Under the pieces are notes generated by a model that searched no databases, was not told where the DNA came from, and saw only the letters and a program-made list of their open reading frames with translations. A stretch of DNA of 64,000 bases from 'Nostoc azollae' 0708 (GTDB taxonomy: Bacteria > Cyanobacteriota > Cyanobacteriia > Cyanobacteriales > Nostocaceae). Positions within the stretch are counted from its first letter, which is position 1. Every line of letters starts with the position of its first letter. Positions 1-8,753 of this stretch are shown one piece after another. Location: assembly GCF_000196515.1 (NCBI RefSeq), contig NC_014248.1, positions 2,659,001 to 2,723,000 on the forward strand. The letters run 5' to 3'. The translations under genes and the position numbers were made by a program.

Positions 1-642
1 AAAATAGAACAACCAGATTTAATTCTTGTCGGATGGCATCGTCCAGCCTTTAGCAACAACCGCTTAGGTGGAAGAGTTGGACAAATTCTCACTACTGCCC
101 CAGTAGATGTAGCAGTATTTGTGGATAAAGGTGGAGAACGTTTAGAAAGTTTGTTAGTTCCCTACTCTGCAAACATCCACGATGACTTAGCCTTGATTCT
201 TGCCCTGCGATTACTCATTAACCGCGATACTTGTATGTTACATATTTTACAAGCTTTAACAGTAAATCAAACCCAAGATGAATTAAGTTATGAATTACAC
301 GCGATGATCGAGAGATTACCAGCTAGTGTACGCGAGCGCATAGAAATCAAAACCGTAGCCGCCCCAGAACCAATGGAAGCCGTAGTTACAGCCTCAGAAA
401 ATGTTGATCTAACCATTGCCGGTACCAGTCGCGCTTGGGGTATTGAAAGACAAACTTTAGGACGATACACAGATGAACTAGCAATAAAATGCCGTTCCTC
501 ACTACTCATCACCCGTCGCTACAGTCAAATTACCTCACATCTGACTTCCCTACTACCAGAAGTTACCCACCAAGAAATAATTCGTAATTCACAGCAGGGA
601 ATAGATAATTCTCCCCAATCACCAATCACCAACAATCACTAA
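1..642 (+). CDS. Cation/proton antiporter, C-terminal universal-stress-protein part (5' end outside window)
   Basis: The reading frame is open from the first base, so the gene begins upstream of the window and only about 213 residues are seen. The visible part has the end of one universal stress protein (USP) domain, with the nucleotide-loop-like signature GWHRP followed by GGRVGQIL, and then a second USP-like stretch starting near LLVPYSANIHDDLAL. This layout matches the cytoplasmic tail of cyanobacterial CPA2 Na+/H+ or K+/H+ antiporters, and a full gene of that design lies at 55459-57627. The membrane part is not visible, so the transporter assignment is inferred from the tail. The next gene begins 6 bases downstream. 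Confidence 0.75.
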   Translation, partial: KIEQPDLILVGWHRPAFSNNRLGGRVGQILTTAPVDVAVFVDKGGERLESLLVPYSANIHDDLALILALRLLINRDTCMLHILQALTVNQTQDELSYELHAMIERLPASVRERIEIKTVAAPEPMEAVVTASENVDLTIAGTSRAWGIERQTLGRYTDELAIKCRSSLLITRRYSQITSHLTSLLPEVTHQEIIRNSQQGIDNSPQSPITNNH

Positions 643-648
643 TCACCT

Positions 649-1161
649 ATGATCAATCATTTCAATTTTAAGTCCTTAGTGTTGTATGGAGTAGCGATCA
701 CATCAGTTCTAATCTTATTCAAAACAGTCACCGCATATGGTGAAAATCATCTCCACGCTACCTCCCCCATTAACAGCCGCTATAGTCTTACCCTGTCCAA
801 AAATTTGCCAAACTGCAAACAAACAAACAAACTGATTCTCAATATTCTACAATCTGGTATTTACCTAAATGCCTCATTATCACCAGTAATCACCAATGCA
901 GATACAGAACAACAGCTTAATCTCACAGGCATCTTAGAAAATCAAAACCTAGATTTATCTGGCAAAATAGACATTGCCAATTTCTGTCAAGATCCTGCTT
1001 CTCAGATAAAAGCAATTCAACCGATTGCAATTCAAATGTCACAAATCAATCTAGATAATATTCCCGGTCAAATAAAACTTAATCAAAATTCCACAACTTT
1101 AGAATTTACCGCTATACCACAAACAGATCAAAAAGCAAAACCCAAATCAAACAGCCATTAA
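649..1161 (+). CDS. Hypothetical exported protein
   Basis: I do not recognise this 170-residue protein. The N-terminus has a hydrophobic stretch (about residues 9-29, SLVLYGVAITSVLILF) ending near a small-residue region, consistent with a signal peptide or anchor. The rest is polar, rich in Asn, Gln and Ile, and has a C-terminal Lys-rich tail. It sits 6 bases after the antiporter and 4 bases before the AMIN-domain gene, so the three are probably co-transcribed. An envelope role is a guess from that neighbour. The start has no strong Shine-Dalgarno sequence. Confidence 0.6.
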   Translation: MINHFNFKSLVLYGVAITSVLILFKTVTAYGENHLHATSPINSRYSLTLSKNLPNCKQTNKLILNILQSGIYLNASLSPVITNADTEQQLNLTGILENQNLDLSGKIDIANFCQDPASQIKAIQPIAIQMSQINLDNIPGQIKLNQNSTTLEFTAIPQTDQKAKPKSNSH

Positions 1162-1165
1162 CATA

Positions 1166-1841
1166 ATGAAAATTAAACTCAGAAACCAGAAAATTTTCTC
1201 CTTATATCCTTTTAAAGTTAGCTTATTTAGCTTATTATATCCAGGCATTACCCTCAATAATGGCAATAGTATCGCCGCTGCAACATTCGGGAGACTCAAC
1301 AAATGTTACTTTAACGCCAAATCACAGCAACTAGAAATTTCCCTTTCCTCAGCCACAACCCCTGAGTATTTCTACCTTGATCAACCCCCGCCTTTAGTTG
1401 TAGATTTGCCTAACACCAAATTAGGTAATGTTGACACCCAAAAAAACTATCCTGGAACCATCCAAAGAATTCGCGTTTCCCAATATAGCCCTAACATTAC
1501 CCGCATAGTCATAGATTTAAAACCAGAAGGTTTTATAGATGGTAACCAAGTGAAACTTCAGCCCCTTTGCCCAAAAAACCCAAATCCTTGGGTTTTACGC
1601 CCCATATTTTCCTATAATAGCACTTCTCTAGGCAATCAACCATTTATGATTTTACCGCCCTCAACACTCAAAACCCTTCTCAACTATCCAACTTAATGAT
1701 TCTCCCAATTTCTCAGATCATCCGAATACCATTACCATCCCCAATTCTTCACCCAATGTTCCTAATTCCCAGAACTATACAGATCAAATTATCAATATTC
1801 CCATAATTGAATTTGGTCAACCACTACCCACTATTAAATAA
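1166..1841 (+). pseudogene. AMIN-domain secreted protein, frameshifted near its 3' end
   Basis: The first 176 codons encode an exported protein with an AMIN domain (about residues 50-125; PPPLVVDLPNTKLG, then RIRVSQYSPNITRIVIDL). AMIN domains target periplasmic proteins to peptidoglycan or septal structures. The frame stops at 1694-1696, but another plus frame stays open to a stop at 1839-1841 and reads as a natural continuation ending IINIPIIEFGQPLPTIK. The downstream frame has its own stop at 1647-1649, so the break lies between about 1650 and 1694. Either one inserted base or two deletions would explain it; the third frame (NTQNPSQLSN) looks natural in between, which favours two. It may be a real pseudogene or a sequencing error. 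Confidence 0.7.
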
Positions 1842-1916
1842 AAATTCAAAAGTCAAAATTTGAAATAGGGAATATTTATCTTTCTTCTACCTCCTAACTC
1901 CTGAATTATTACATTT

Positions 1917-2456
1917 TTAGAATCTTTCTGTATCCTGAGAAGGTCCAACTGCTCCCGGTTGAGATAAGAAAAAGTTTTGAGCAGATTCATTTTGATATAT
2001 ACACCTAATATCTGGCTTTTCACTGTCCAAGTTACCAGTAAAGCCAAAAGTATTCAGGCGATTTTTACATTCTCTCACCTGATCTGATGTGACAAGTTTT
2101 TTATTTTCTAAAATTGCCCAGTTATTCTGCCGGAGAACACATCCAGGACGGATATTCGGTTGGGCAACATAAACATTAAAAGGATTGAGAGTCACAAACA
2201 GTCTGGCATCCATCACCATCGCACTAGCGCCATACTGCACACAAATTTCAGGGTTTGGTGCCCTCGTATCAATAAATTCACGGGAAGCTACATTTGATGG
2301 AGTCAAAGTAGTTGTAGAACTAAAAGCAATCCCAATCCCAATACCCAAAATCAATACACCTCCCAAAATAGCAATGGTGGTGAAGTTAAATATAGGGGAT
2401 TGGAAAACAGAGGGTTTAGAAGTAGTAGCTGATCTACCAGTAGGTTTACGTCTCAT
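1917..2456 (-). CDS. DUF3172 domain-containing membrane protein
   Basis: This 179-residue protein has a short basic N-terminus (MRRKPTGRS), one membrane segment at about residues 27-48 (TIAILGGVLILGIGIGIAF) and a soluble C-terminal domain with conserved Cys residues (EICVQYG, PGCVLRQNNW, IRCIYQ). I recognise the pattern as the cyanobacterial DUF3172 family, whose function is not known. The topology suggests a single-pass protein with its larger domain outside the cytoplasm or in the lumen. It is transcribed towards the AMIN gene (convergent), with the upstream gene (xisI-like) on the same strand about 180 bases away. Confidence 0.8.
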   Translation of the reverse strand: MRRKPTGRSATTSKPSVFQSPIFNFTTIAILGGVLILGIGIGIAFSSTTTLTPSNVASREFIDTRAPNPEICVQYGASAMVMDARLFVTLNPFNVYVAQPNIRPGCVLRQNNWAILENKKLVTSDQVRECKNRLNTFGFTGNLDSEKPDIRCIYQNESAQNFFLSQPGAVGPSQDTERF

Positions 2457-2632
2457 TTTTGCTTAATCACCTTCACGCCAACTTGGGGGGAGTGCTTGAT
2501 TCTCTCGCTACCTTAGTATGGCGAGTCTTGAGGAAAATTGTCCCTTATTTTCGATCTAATTCCCATAGCTCTTGTGGAATGGGTATGTTATTCACTTAAA
2601 AAGTGAAATACTCAGTACATGCTTTTTAGAGT

Positions 2633-2965
2633 TTATCCCACTGCAAAATCGGTGTAATGTCGCAATTTCGGAGGATTAAAACCTAAAACAATGTCTTTCT
2701 TGGGAACACTAAGTTTAACTAATTCATTAGCAATACCAACTTCTGTGCCATCCTGGTGAACCCAAATGTTGCCATCACTAATATCAAGATGCAGGACAGT
2801 ACCATAAACTTGCTTGGAGTTACCCCAACCAACATATACTAGTTGATAGTGGTCGTATTCAGTATCAAAAATAGTTTCAGCTTGAATGCGTTTATCCCAA
2901 ACTAATTGAGCGCGTGCAGTTAGGGGACCTTTTATATGCTGTCGGTATTCATCAATGGTAGCCAT
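2633..2965 (-). CDS. xisI: XisI family protein (element excision controlling factor homologue)
   Basis: The 110-residue protein matches the XisI family: N-terminal IDEYRQHIKGPL, then LVYVGW, VYGTVLHLDISDGNIWVHQDG and a C-terminal LGFNPPKLRHYTDFA. XisI was described in Anabaena as a factor controlling excision of the fdxN element together with XisF and XisH. Family members are abundant in filamentous cyanobacteria, mostly with unknown roles, and usually follow an xisH gene. Here no xisH open frame lies in the 275 bases upstream (2966-3240), so this is an orphan copy. No recombinase gene or element boundary was seen nearby, so a role in excision here is unproven. Confidence 0.85.
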   Translation of the reverse strand: MATIDEYRQHIKGPLTARAQLVWDKRIQAETIFDTEYDHYQLVYVGWGNSKQVYGTVLHLDISDGNIWVHQDGTEVGIANELVKLSVPKKDIVLGFNPPKLRHYTDFAVG

Positions 2966-3240
2966 TGTTCGATTACTTCCTCATCAATAATAGACCTATT
3001 ACAGAATTTTTTATGTGGTAGGATAGAGAGCTTTAGATTTTATGTATTTTTGGTGTTCTTTGGGCTCGCTAATTCAAACATAACCCTGTAACTCTAACTT
3101 TTGGCTAAAACAGCGCGATCGCTAACTTACCAACAGAGTCTTTCTCAAAAAATTCTCATAAACAAAGTTTTCCAAAGTTTATCTCCCAAACTACTCAACA
3201 AAACGATAATCTGACTGCATAGTGGAGAAAAAACCCAGTA

Positions 3241-3699
3241 ATGACCCAGCCTTCTAATATCCGCCAACTGTTAACTGATGCCAAACTAGGACTGCTACCA
3301 TATCTAGATAACCGCCTCAATGAGATAGCCAACTCCTGGCAGCAACTAGAAAATCTGCATTTAGAGCCTTATGATATTGAGTTGGGAGAATGCAACACCA
3401 TAGCCGCAAACGAACCTAGACCTCTAATTACTCAATCAGTTTCCCTCAAATGCTTTATCACTGGTAGTAGCAAAGATAAATTAGAACTCTTACTTTTAGC
3501 ATCAGAATTACAAAATTCCCTAGACGCAACCATCTTTGAATGGAGTAACCGAGAATGGTATCAATTTGAGAAACCCTTGCGGCGACCAGTAACACAAATT
3601 ATAGGTCGTTTAGATTGCGAACTGCAAGAAAAACCTGCTCATTCTTGCCGTCTAGGCATCTATCGAGAATTTGATTTAATCTACACCATCAGCTTTTGA
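3241..3699 (+). CDS. Conserved cyanobacterial hypothetical protein
   Basis: I do not recognise a functional family for this 152-residue soluble protein. It has no signal peptide or membrane segment. The N-terminal half is helical in appearance (IRQLLTDAKLGLLPYLDNRLNEI), and the C-terminal half has alternating hydrophobic residues suggestive of strands. The preceding spacer (2966-3240) contains a HIP1 octamer and no clear promoter. It converges on ndhN, with a short heptamer-rich spacer between. Confidence 0.55.
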   Translation: MTQPSNIRQLLTDAKLGLLPYLDNRLNEIANSWQQLENLHLEPYDIELGECNTIAANEPRPLITQSVSLKCFITGSSKDKLELLLLASELQNSLDATIFEWSNREWYQFEKPLRRPVTQIIGRLDCELQEKPAHSCRLGIYREFDLIYTISF

Positions 3700-3763
3700 A
3701 GCACAGATGATTAGAGTCAGCAGTCAGTTAAACAACAACTGACCACTGACCACTAACGAGTGA

Positions 3764-4240
3764 CTAACTAGCTAACAGCGTCTTTTCTAGAGGAGTCCAA
3801 CGGAAATAGCGATCGCCACCCCGTTCAATCACAACTTTTACCCGTGGTTCCAACTTCGGCAAGTTAGCCAAATACTCAACTTCCTGATTAGAAAGAATAT
3901 GTCCCTCAATAATCCATAGCAATAGACCCTTAGACTTAGGTGGTAGCTGTTCTAGATGAGAACTGATCATCGGTGGTAGATAATGCACCTCACCCACAGC
4001 TGCACCACTACCAGTGCTTTTTTTGCCCAGATGAGGAGGTCTAACTCCATGAACTCTTGTCAAATATGCAGCAACGTCTCCTAGTCCCCTGGCAGTAATG
4101 TGGAGGCTAATATAGCCAGCAGCCCGCAATCGCCGACGATGCCGACCTTCATAGCCTCCTTCCAGAGGAACATATACACCCAGAGCGCCAAATTTCTCCA
4201 AATCGCGGATTAAACCATTGCCAGTGGTAATTAGTGCCAT
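3764..4240 (-). CDS. ndhN: NAD(P)H-quinone oxidoreductase subunit N
   Basis: NdhN is a peripheral subunit of the cyanobacterial and chloroplast NDH-1 complex, which feeds electrons to plastoquinone in respiration and photosystem I cyclic flow. The 158-residue product has the full family pattern: start MALITTGNGLIRDLEKFGALGV, the basic segment YEGRHRRRLRAAGY, RGLGDVAAYLTRVHGVRPPHLGKK and the C-terminal VKVVIERGGDRYFRWTPLE. Length is normal for the family. It is transcribed away from the ribosomal cluster, so 4241-5109 holds its promoter as well as the rplC leader. A HIP1 octamer lies inside its 3' end. Confidence 0.95.
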   Translation of the reverse strand: MALITTGNGLIRDLEKFGALGVYVPLEGGYEGRHRRRLRAAGYISLHITARGLGDVAAYLTRVHGVRPPHLGKKSTGSGAAVGEVHYLPPMISSHLEQLPPKSKGLLLWIIEGHILSNQEVEYLANLPKLEPRVKVVIERGGDRYFRWTPLEKTLLAS

Positions 4241-5109
4241 AGATTTTCGTCTTATCCCACTTAGATATCTCTATTATTCACCCTTTGATGGTAGATTAAG
4301 TTAGATTAAGTCACAGAATTTTAGCAATATCGGGCATCAAGCGTAGGCAATCATGTAATTTCCCTTGTTTATTGATCCCCCAGGCAAAACCTTACCACTA
4401 AATTACTAGACAAAAATAAATTAATGATTTATAGTATTAGATTGATTGATGATTGTGACCAAATACTAAAATTAAGTATAGTTTGTTAACTTAGCACCCT
4501 CAACCCGTGAAGCATCGAAGATTTGATGCCCTCACAATTTGCCCAGATATAATCTGGTGTAAATGTACAAGAGACTGCTAAACTAGAAAAACTTTCAGGT
4601 CAAACTCAGAAGCTAATGGCTATCAACCCAAAGCCAAAATAAAAGCTTCAGCCCATGTTCACTCCCGCAGCCCCTAAAAAAAGGCAAATCCTCAAACAAT
4701 AGTTTAAGGTATTTAGAGAAGTAGAGCCTGAATAGCAATTTTCAGGAAACGGATACTGAGCGGTAATTCCCCACTTAAGTCCCACTACAGTCGGAGAGTG
4801 CCCGAGCAATCGCTTGGACGAAAGCATTGCTGCACACAGCGCAAAGCAATAACCTCTTGATTGATTTCAGAAGTAACACCTTAGTAAAACCTTTTCATAA
4901 GGAAGGTAATTATTACTGTTCTGGTAACCAAGTGAGTGAACAATAAACGGATTCACCAAACAGCAGACTCGTTGTTACGTCACGAAAAATTTGCACTGTC
5001 TAACGCCAGTCCAAATTTCGGAGGATAAACTCTCTCGGATGACGTTATTCAAACTTGTCTCTAAAAATCCGATTCCAAGGTCAGCAAGTAGAAAGGAGAA
5101 CCGGTTACT
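4241..5109. promoter_or_regulatory. Divergent promoter region and long leader upstream of rplC
   Basis: This 869-base stretch between divergent ndhN and rplC holds no convincing gene. A possible promoter for the ribosomal cluster is TTGTGA at 4453-4458, 18 bases, then TATAGT at 4477-4482; this is a weak match and a guess. The part from about 4700 to 5090 is richer in GC than its surroundings and contains the alternative hairpins listed separately. A clear ribosome binding site (AAGGAG at 5093-5098) precedes the GTG start of rplC. A leader this long upstream of a ribosomal protein operon is consistent with autoregulation, but I cannot name the ligand. Confidence 0.5.
4805..4850 (+). promoter_or_regulatory. 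Pair of mutually exclusive hairpins in the rplC leader
   Basis: AGCAAT at 4805-4810 can pair with ATTGCT at 4826-4831, with the inner GCT/AGC extending the stem. The same ATTGCT can instead pair with a second AGCAAT at 4845-4850. The middle strand can serve only one partner at a time, the layout expected of a two-state RNA switch or a protein-binding site. It lies about 260 bases before the rplC start. Function is inference only. Confidence 0.4.
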
Positions 5110-5745
5110 GTGTCTGTAGGTATTCTCGGCACCAAGCTGGGCATGACCCAAATATTTGACGAAGCAGGAGTAGCCATTCCTGTTACCGTAATTCAAGCCG
5201 GTCCATGCACTGTTACACAAGTTAAAACAAAACAGACTGACGGTTATTGTGCCATTCAAGTTGGTTATGGCGTAGTAAAACCCAAGGTCTTAAACAGACC
5301 CCTGCTAGGACACTTAGCTAAATCATCAGCTCCAGCATTGCGGCACTTAAACGAGTATCGCACTGATGCCTCCGGTGATTATGCTTTAGGTCAAGAACTT
5401 AAAGCAGATATTTTTAGTGCAGGTCAGATTGTAGACGTAATCGGTACAAGTATCGGTCGCGGTTTTGCCGGCAACCAGAAGCGTAATCACTTCGGTCGTG
5501 GTCCCATGTCACATGGTTCCAAAAACCACAGAGCGCCTGGTTCCATCGGTGCTGGTACAACCCCTGGTCGTGTTTATCCCGGAAAACGGATGGCAGGACG
5601 TTTGGGAGGTACTCGAGTCACAATTCGCAAACTGACCATAGTGCGACTAGATGCAGATCGCAACTTAATCCTGATTAAGGGTGCCATTCCTGGTAAACCA
5701 GGTGCATTAGTGAATATCGTACCCACAAATAAAGTTGGTAGATAG
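5110..5745 (+). CDS. rplC: 50S ribosomal protein L3
   Basis: L3 binds the 3' domain of 23S rRNA early in assembly and reaches to the peptidyl transferase centre. The 211-residue product carries the family signature between about residues 115 and 165 ([21 protein letters not shown], then [18 protein letters not shown]). It starts with GTG; AAGGAG lies 11 bases upstream, which decides the start. It is the first gene of the cluster; rpsJ (S10), which precedes rplC in many bacteria, is not here. Confidence 0.98.
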   Translation: MSVGILGTKLGMTQIFDEAGVAIPVTVIQAGPCTVTQVKTKQTDGYCAIQVGYGVVKPKVLNRPLLGHLAKSSAPALRHLNEYRTDASGDYALGQELKADIFSAGQIVDVIGTSIGRGFAGNQKRNHFGRGPMSHGSKNHRAPGSIGAGTTPGRVYPGKRMAGRLGGTRVTIRKLTIVRLDADRNLILIKGAIPGKPGALVNIVPTNKVGR

Positions 5746-5814
5746 TAAATAGTTTTAGTTGTTTAGCTGTTGTCAGCGTCAACTGACCACTGGCAACCGA
5801 CAAAGGACACAAAG

Positions 5815-6447
5815 ATGGTTGAGAGTGTAGTTAAAAATTGGCAAGGAGAGCAAGTTGGCGAAACCAGCTTTGACTTGCGAGTTGCCAAACAAGAAACAGC
5901 GGCGCATATAGTACATCGCGCCCTCGTCAGACAAATGACCAATTCTCGCCAAGGAACAGCCAGCACAAAAACTCGTTCCGAAGTCCGTGGTGGTGGTCGC
6001 AAACCTTGGCGGCAAAAAGGAACAGGTCGCGCCCGTGCTGGTTCTATTCGTTCACCCTTATGGCGTGGTGGTGGTGTGATCTTTGGACCTAAACCGAGAG
6101 ATTTCAACCTAAAGCTAAACCGTAAAGAGAGACGTTTGGCACTGCGGACAGCCTTCGTTAGTCGGGCCGAAGATTTAATTGTTGTAGAAGAATTTAGCAA
6201 CGAACTACAACGACCTAAAACCAAGGACCTGGTAGCAGCATTAGCCCGTTGGGGAGCAGCACAAGAACAAAAATCCTTGTTAATTTTGTCTGAAATAGCA
6301 GAAAACGTACTTTTGTCAGCCCGCAACATAGAGAACTTAAAGCTAATTGCCGCTGACCAGTTAAATGTTTACGATTTGCTCCACGCTGACAAAATCGTTG
6401 TGACACCAGCAGCTTTAGAAAAAATTCAGGAGGTCTACAGTGCCTAA
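5815..6447 (+). CDS. rplD: 50S ribosomal protein L4
   Basis: L4 binds domain I of 23S rRNA and lines the nascent-peptide tunnel through its long basic loop. That loop is visible at about residues 45-80 ([38 protein letters not shown]). An upstream TTG at 5770 would add 15 residues, but ATG 5815 follows AAAGGA with proper spacing and gives the usual cyanobacterial start [13 protein letters not shown], so I chose it (210 aa). Its last 8 bases overlap rplW, suggesting translational coupling. Confidence 0.97.
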   Translation: MVESVVKNWQGEQVGETSFDLRVAKQETAAHIVHRALVRQMTNSRQGTASTKTRSEVRGGGRKPWRQKGTGRARAGSIRSPLWRGGGVIFGPKPRDFNLKLNRKERRLALRTAFVSRAEDLIVVEEFSNELQRPKTKDLVAALARWGAAQEQKSLLILSEIAENVLLSARNIENLKLIAADQLNVYDLLHADKIVVTPAALEKIQEVYSA

Positions 6448-6754
6448 CTTTGACCCCCGCAACCTTGCCGACCTAGTGCATCGACCGATTCTGACAGAAA
6501 AGGCGACCATATTGATGGAGCAAAATAAATACACATTTGAAGTAACTCCAAAATCGAGCAAGCCAGAAATTAAAGCCGCAATTGAAGACTTGTTTCAAGT
6601 CAAAGTTGTAAAAATCAACACTGCCTTACCACCACGCAAACAGCGTCGCGTTGGTAAATTCATCGGTTACAAGCCCCAATACAAGCGAGCTATTGTCACC
6701 GTTGCACCTGGGGATGAAGACAAAATCAGAAAACTTCTATTCCCAGATGTCTAA
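6440..6754 (+). CDS. rplW: 50S ribosomal protein L23
   Basis: L23 sits at the tunnel exit and docks trigger factor and SRP. The 104-residue protein has the family core [20 protein letters not shown], then [23 protein letters not shown]. The start is GTG inside the end of rplD, with AGGAGG just upstream. A 131-base spacer made of heptamer repeats separates it from rplB. Confidence 0.97.
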   Translation: MPNFDPRNLADLVHRPILTEKATILMEQNKYTFEVTPKSSKPEIKAAIEDLFQVKVVKINTALPPRKQRRVGKFIGYKPQYKRAIVTVAPGDEDKIRKLLFPDV

Positions 6755-6881
6755 GAATTTTAGATTTTAGATTTTAGATTTTAGATTGGGCTAGTAAATA
6801 ATCGCCAAAAAACAATTAAAAATCAGAAATCGAAATCAATAAAATTCTCAAGCCCAAATCGAAAATCCGAAATCCAAAATT
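6755..6881 (+). repeat. Inverted heptamer (STRR) hairpin between rplW and rplB
   Basis: The left arm (6755-6792) is a tandem of TTTTAGA-type heptamers ending in GATTGGGCT. The right arm (6851-6881) is AGCCCAAATC followed by AAATCCG-type heptamers. The right arm is close to the reverse complement of the left, so the spacer can fold into a long imperfect hairpin. It lies inside an operon and must be read through. The right arm ends at the rplB start, where no Shine-Dalgarno sequence is seen. Confidence 0.75.
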
Positions 6882-6885
6882 ACTT

Positions 6886-7749
6886 ATGGGTACTCGTTCT
6901 TATCGCCCTTATACCCCTAGTACTCGCCAAGTTACAATCTCCGACTTTGCGGAAATCACCAAAACTGACCCGGAAAAATCACTGACCGAATCAGTACATC
7001 GTCCCAAAGGTCGGAACAATCAAGGGCGGATAACCAGCCGTCGTCGGGGAGGCGGACACAAACAACTATACCGGATTATCGACTTTAAGAGAGATAAACG
7101 GGATATTGCTGCTACAGTCACAGCAATTGAATACGATCCTAACCGGAATGCGCGAATCGCCCTAGTTCAATATGAAGATGGCGAAAAGCGGTATATGTTA
7201 CATCCCAATGGCTTGAAAGTCGGCACAACAATTATTGCTGGCGTTGATGCTCCCTTTGAAGATGGTAATGCCTTACCTTTATCCAAAATTCCTTTGGGTA
7301 CTAACGTTCACAACGTAGAAATGACACCAGGCAAAGGCGGTCAAATTGTCCGTGCCGCTGGTGCAACAGCCCAAGTTGTGGCTAAAGAAGGTAATTATGT
7401 AACTCTCAAATTACCTTCTGGTGAAGTTCGCATGATTCGTCGTGAATGTTACGCCACCATTGGCCAAGTAGGCAACACTGACGCGAGAAACCTGAGTGCT
7501 GGTAAAGCCGGACGAAACCGCTGGAAAGGTCGTCGTCCCAAGGTTAGAGGTAGCGTCATGAACCCCGTGGATCACCCACATGGTGGTGGTGAAGGTAGAG
7601 CGCCCATTGGTAGATCCGGTCCTGTGACACCTTGGGGTAAACCAGCTTTAGGTGCGAAGACACGCAAGCGGAAAAAAGCAAGCACTAAATTAATTGTACG
7701 TCGCCGTCGTAAGTCTTCTAAGCGCGGTCGCGGTGGTCGTCAGTCTTAG
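6886..7749 (+). CDS. rplB: 50S ribosomal protein L2
   Basis: L2 is needed for subunit association and peptidyl transferase activity. The 287-residue protein has the N-terminal RNA-binding half ([19 protein letters not shown]) and the C-terminal signature at about residues 222-250 ([19 protein letters not shown], then [15 protein letters not shown]) including the conserved His. Start ATG 6886 ([14 protein letters not shown]) is the usual cyanobacterial start. The bases before it are A-rich heptamers without a clear ribosome binding site. Confidence 0.98.
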   Translation: MGTRSYRPYTPSTRQVTISDFAEITKTDPEKSLTESVHRPKGRNNQGRITSRRRGGGHKQLYRIIDFKRDKRDIAATVTAIEYDPNRNARIALVQYEDGEKRYMLHPNGLKVGTTIIAGVDAPFEDGNALPLSKIPLGTNVHNVEMTPGKGGQIVRAAGATAQVVAKEGNYVTLKLPSGEVRMIRRECYATIGQVGNTDARNLSAGKAGRNRWKGRRPKVRGSVMNPVDHPHGGGEGRAPIGRSGPVTPWGKPALGAKTRKRKKASTKLIVRRRRKSSKRGRGGRQS

Positions 7750-7896
7750 AACTTGAGATTTTAAATTTTGGATTTTAGATCGGGTCTACTTGTAGGCATC
7801 GAAAATTGGGGAAACCTCAATGAGAAACCTAAAAATCCAAAATCCAAAATCCGAAATTCTAAATCCAAAATCCAAAATCCAAAATCCAAAATCGAA
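7750..7896 (+). repeat. Inverted heptamer (STRR) hairpin between rplB and rpsS
   Basis: The left arm, about 7750-7785, is of ATTTTGGATTTTAGAT type. The right arm, about 7832-7896, is a run of AAAATCC units (at least seven exact or near copies). The arms are complementary in character and can pair. The array runs to 2 bases before the rpsS ATG and leaves no Shine-Dalgarno sequence. Confidence 0.75.
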
Positions 7897-7898
7897 CT

Positions 7899-8177
7899 AT
7901 GGGTCGTTCTTTAAAAAAAGGTCCTTTCATTGCTGATCACCTACTCAGCAAAATTGAAAAGCTGAACGCTAAAAACGAAAAACAAGTAATTAAAACTTGG
8001 TCGAGAGCTTCGACAATTTTACCGATGATGGTAGGTCATACCATAGCTGTTCATAATGGTAGACAGCACGTTCCAGTTTTTGTCAATGAACAGATGGTAG
8101 GCCACAAGTTGGGAGAGTTCGCCCCGACACGCACCTACAGAGGTCATGGTAAAAGTGACAAAAAATCAGGGAGATAG
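7899..8177 (+). CDS. rpsS: 30S ribosomal protein S19
   Basis: S19 is in the head of the small subunit, near the A-site finger. The 92-residue product has the complete family pattern: [30 protein letters not shown] and the C-terminal [19 protein letters not shown]. Length is normal. The ATG directly follows an AAAATCC array, so initiation must rely on something other than a standard Shine-Dalgarno pairing. Confidence 0.98.
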   Translation: MGRSLKKGPFIADHLLSKIEKLNAKNEKQVIKTWSRASTILPMMVGHTIAVHNGRQHVPVFVNEQMVGHKLGEFAPTRTYRGHGKSDKKSGR

Positions 8178-8322
8178 TCATTAGTCATTAGTTACTCCCT
8201 TCCCAGTATGAAATTAGGGGTGTGGGATTCCACCTTACGCAGAAGCATTATCCCTCTACCCTATTAATTACTATGACCTTATTCTTTTAGTGGGAAGGGA
8301 GTATTAGCTAAAGACAAATGAC
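8177..8322 (+). repeat. MITE-like 146-base element with about 30-base inverted ends between rpsS and rplV
   Basis: The left arm 8177-8204 (GTCATTAGTCATTAG then TTACTCCCTTCCCA) and right arm 8291-8322 (TGGGAAGGGAGTATTAGC then TAAAGACAAATGAC) are inverted copies. They share a perfect 13-base core (TACTCCCTTCCCA) with similar outer ends. The interior is about 86 bases without coding potential. The left end starts within the rpsS stop codon. It looks like a small non-autonomous element or a hairpin built from a heptamer repeat. Confidence 0.7.
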
Positions 8323-8338
8323 AAAAACGGAGACAATT

Positions 8339-8698
8339 ATGGCAATTGATACTACAGAAGTTCAAGCAATCGCTCGTTATATCCGCATTTCTCCCTATAA
8401 AGTGCGTCGGGTACTCGATCAAATCCGGGGACGGTCATATCGAGAAGCACTCATCATCCTAGAATTCATGCCCTATCGCGCCTGTGAACCAGTATTAAAG
8501 GTACTAAGAAGCGCGGCTGCTAATGCAGAGCATAACGAAGGCTTAGACCGAAGCGAACTAGTTATTACTCAGGCGTATGCTGACCAAGGGCCAGTTCTAA
8601 AAAGGTTTCAACCCAGAGCGCAGGGTCGAGCTTACCAAATTCGCAAACCAACGTGTCATATAACTGTCGCTGTTGGCGCTGGTGTCACTGGCAAATAA
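8339..8698 (+). CDS. rplV: 50S ribosomal protein L22
   Basis: L22 lines the exit tunnel with a long beta hairpin, a site of macrolide resistance mutations. The 119-residue form starts at ATG 8339 ([25 protein letters not shown]), preceded by GGAG; an ATG at 8318 would add seven residues and has no ribosome binding site. The C-terminal signature [23 protein letters not shown] covers the hairpin region. Confidence 0.97.
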   Translation: MAIDTTEVQAIARYIRISPYKVRRVLDQIRGRSYREALIILEFMPYRACEPVLKVLRSAAANAEHNEGLDRSELVITQAYADQGPVLKRFQPRAQGRAYQIRKPTCHITVAVGAGVTGK

Positions 8699-8753
8699 CC
8701 AAGAGACAGACACAACTAATTGCGTACAGTAAGAAATTTTAGAGGAAGCATTT

